From assembly GCA_025352585.1 (NCBI GenBank), contig JANXTD010000495.1:1-5834 (forward strand): a DNA stretch of 5,834 bases. The letters run 5' to 3'. This document shows positions 5,140 through 5,834 of this stretch, one piece after another (position 1 is the stretch's first letter; each line of letters begins with the position of its first letter). The DNA comes from Fimbriiglobus sp. GTDB lineage: Bacteria > Planctomycetota > Planctomycetia > Gemmatales > Gemmataceae. A program made the position numbers and the translations under genes. The notes below the pieces were generated by a model. The model worked only from the letters and a program-made list of their open reading frames with translations, was not told the origin of the DNA and did not search any database.

Positions 5140-5834
5140 GTCAGTTCCTGTTCCTGATCGCCCTCACGGCCGGCGGCATCCTCGGCACGCTCTTCCGCGG
5201 CCCGTTCGTGCCGTTCTGCGTCTACATCTTGTTCGCCGTGCTGCGGCCGCAGTTCCTCTGGAAGTGGCAACTGTCGTCGATGCCCGACATGAACTGGTCG
5301 CTGTACATCTCGCTGGCGGTGCTGGGCAGCTACCTGCCGTGGGTCGGCGGCATGTTCGGCAGCCCGCGCGACCCCGAGCGCTTCGTCCACCCGCCCTTCA
5401 CCTGGTCGCACAAGGTCATGTGCGGCTTCTCGCTGTGGATGACCCTGAGCTACCTGTTCGCCAACAACATGTTCGCCGCGTACCCCGTGTACGAGGACTT
5501 CCTGAAGATTTTCATCATGTACATGATCGGCACGCAGATCGTCCGCATGGTCTGGCAGGTCAAAGTCCTGTACCTCGTGATGGCGCTGTCGGTCGCCTAC
5601 ATCGCGATGGACATCGTGCACTTGTACCTCACCACCGGCTACCTGGTGCTGGTCAAGAAGGGCTTCGCGGGCCTCGACAACAACGGCGCGGCGCTGATGC
5701 TGGCGATGGGGATCCCGCTGTGCTACTTCGCCTTCGAGTTCACCAAGCGCTGGTACCGCTTCGCCTTCCTGGTGCCGATCCCGTTCGTCGTCGAGGCGAT
5801 CATGAGCAGCTTCTCGCGCGGCGCGATGCTCTCG
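5136..5834 (+). CDS. O-antigen ligase/polymerase-like membrane protein (5' part, runs off window)
   Basis: Only the first 233 codons are present; the frame is open to the window edge. The protein is strongly hydrophobic, with segments at roughly 3-19, 23-36, 54-70, 95-110, 122-137, 143-158, 184-200 and 208-222. Recognisable motifs are LRPQFLW (36-42), the GLDNNGAAL block (179-187) and SRGAML at the cut end (227-232). These match the Wzy/WaaL superfamily, and specifically the exosortase-associated putative O-glycosylation ligases, which carry a GxxDNN-type loop before a helix. Such proteins polymerise lipid-linked repeats or attach them to an acceptor on the outer face of the inner membrane. 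The GTG start overlaps the glycosyltransferase stop by 4 nt (GTGA), and a six-G run (5123-5128) seven bases upstream can serve as ribosome site. The large periplasmic loop that usually carries catalytic Arg and His residues would lie beyond the window, so ligase versus polymerase cannot be decided. Confidence 0.85.
   Translation, partial: MSQFLFLIALTAGGILGTLFRGPFVPFCVYILFAVLRPQFLWKWQLSSMPDMNWSLYISLAVLGSYLPWVGGMFGSPRDPERFVHPPFTWSHKVMCGFSLWMTLSYLFANNMFAAYPVYEDFLKIFIMYMIGTQIVRMVWQVKVLYLVMALSVAYIAMDIVHLYLTTGYLVLVKKGFAGLDNNGAALMLAMGIPLCYFAFEFTKRWYRFAFLVPIPFVVEAIMSSFSRGAMLS

Overview
The window is a GC-rich bacterial segment with strongly G/C-biased third codon positions, frequent GTG starts and tight 4-nt gene overlaps. 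Gene content (an exosortase with a polysaccharide-type glycosyltransferase and O-glycan ligase, a tandem FHA protein, a very small lipoprotein) fits a planctomycete, most likely of the Gemmata group. That placement is inferred from protein style and composition; no rRNA or marker gene is present to settle it.

Layout: positions 1-121 carry no convincing gene but hold a cluster of short perfect palindromes. Two genes then point left: a 91-aa lipoprotein (122-397) and, after a 178-nt AT-richer gap, a 387-aa double FHA-domain protein with a proline-rich linker and a helical/coiled-coil tail (576-1739, GTG start). A 171-nt divergent intergenic region (1740-1910) contains a strong interrupted palindrome, a good -10 element and a Shine-Dalgarno site, and is the natural control point for a rightward operon.

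The rightward operon has four genes, each overlapping the next by 4 nt: an exosortase (1911-2972; Cys197/Arg243/His264 triad), a VanZ-family membrane protein that looks internally duplicated (2969-3892), a GT4-type glycosyltransferase resembling the sugar transferases of PEP-CTERM/EpsH loci (3889-5139), and the first 233 codons of an O-antigen-ligase/polymerase-like membrane protein (5136 to the window edge) with the LRPxxLW, GLDNN and SRGA motifs seen in exosortase-associated O-glycosylation ligases.

How they work together (inference from known exosortase systems): the exosortase would cut and transfer proteins with a C-terminal PEP-CTERM-like tail, while the glycosyltransferase and ligase build and attach or polymerise a surface glycan, so the operon would link protein sorting with exopolysaccharide or glycoprotein production. 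No exosortase substrate is encoded in the window, and the usual EpsI-type partner is not seen next to the exosortase. The leftward genes are probably a separate transcription unit.
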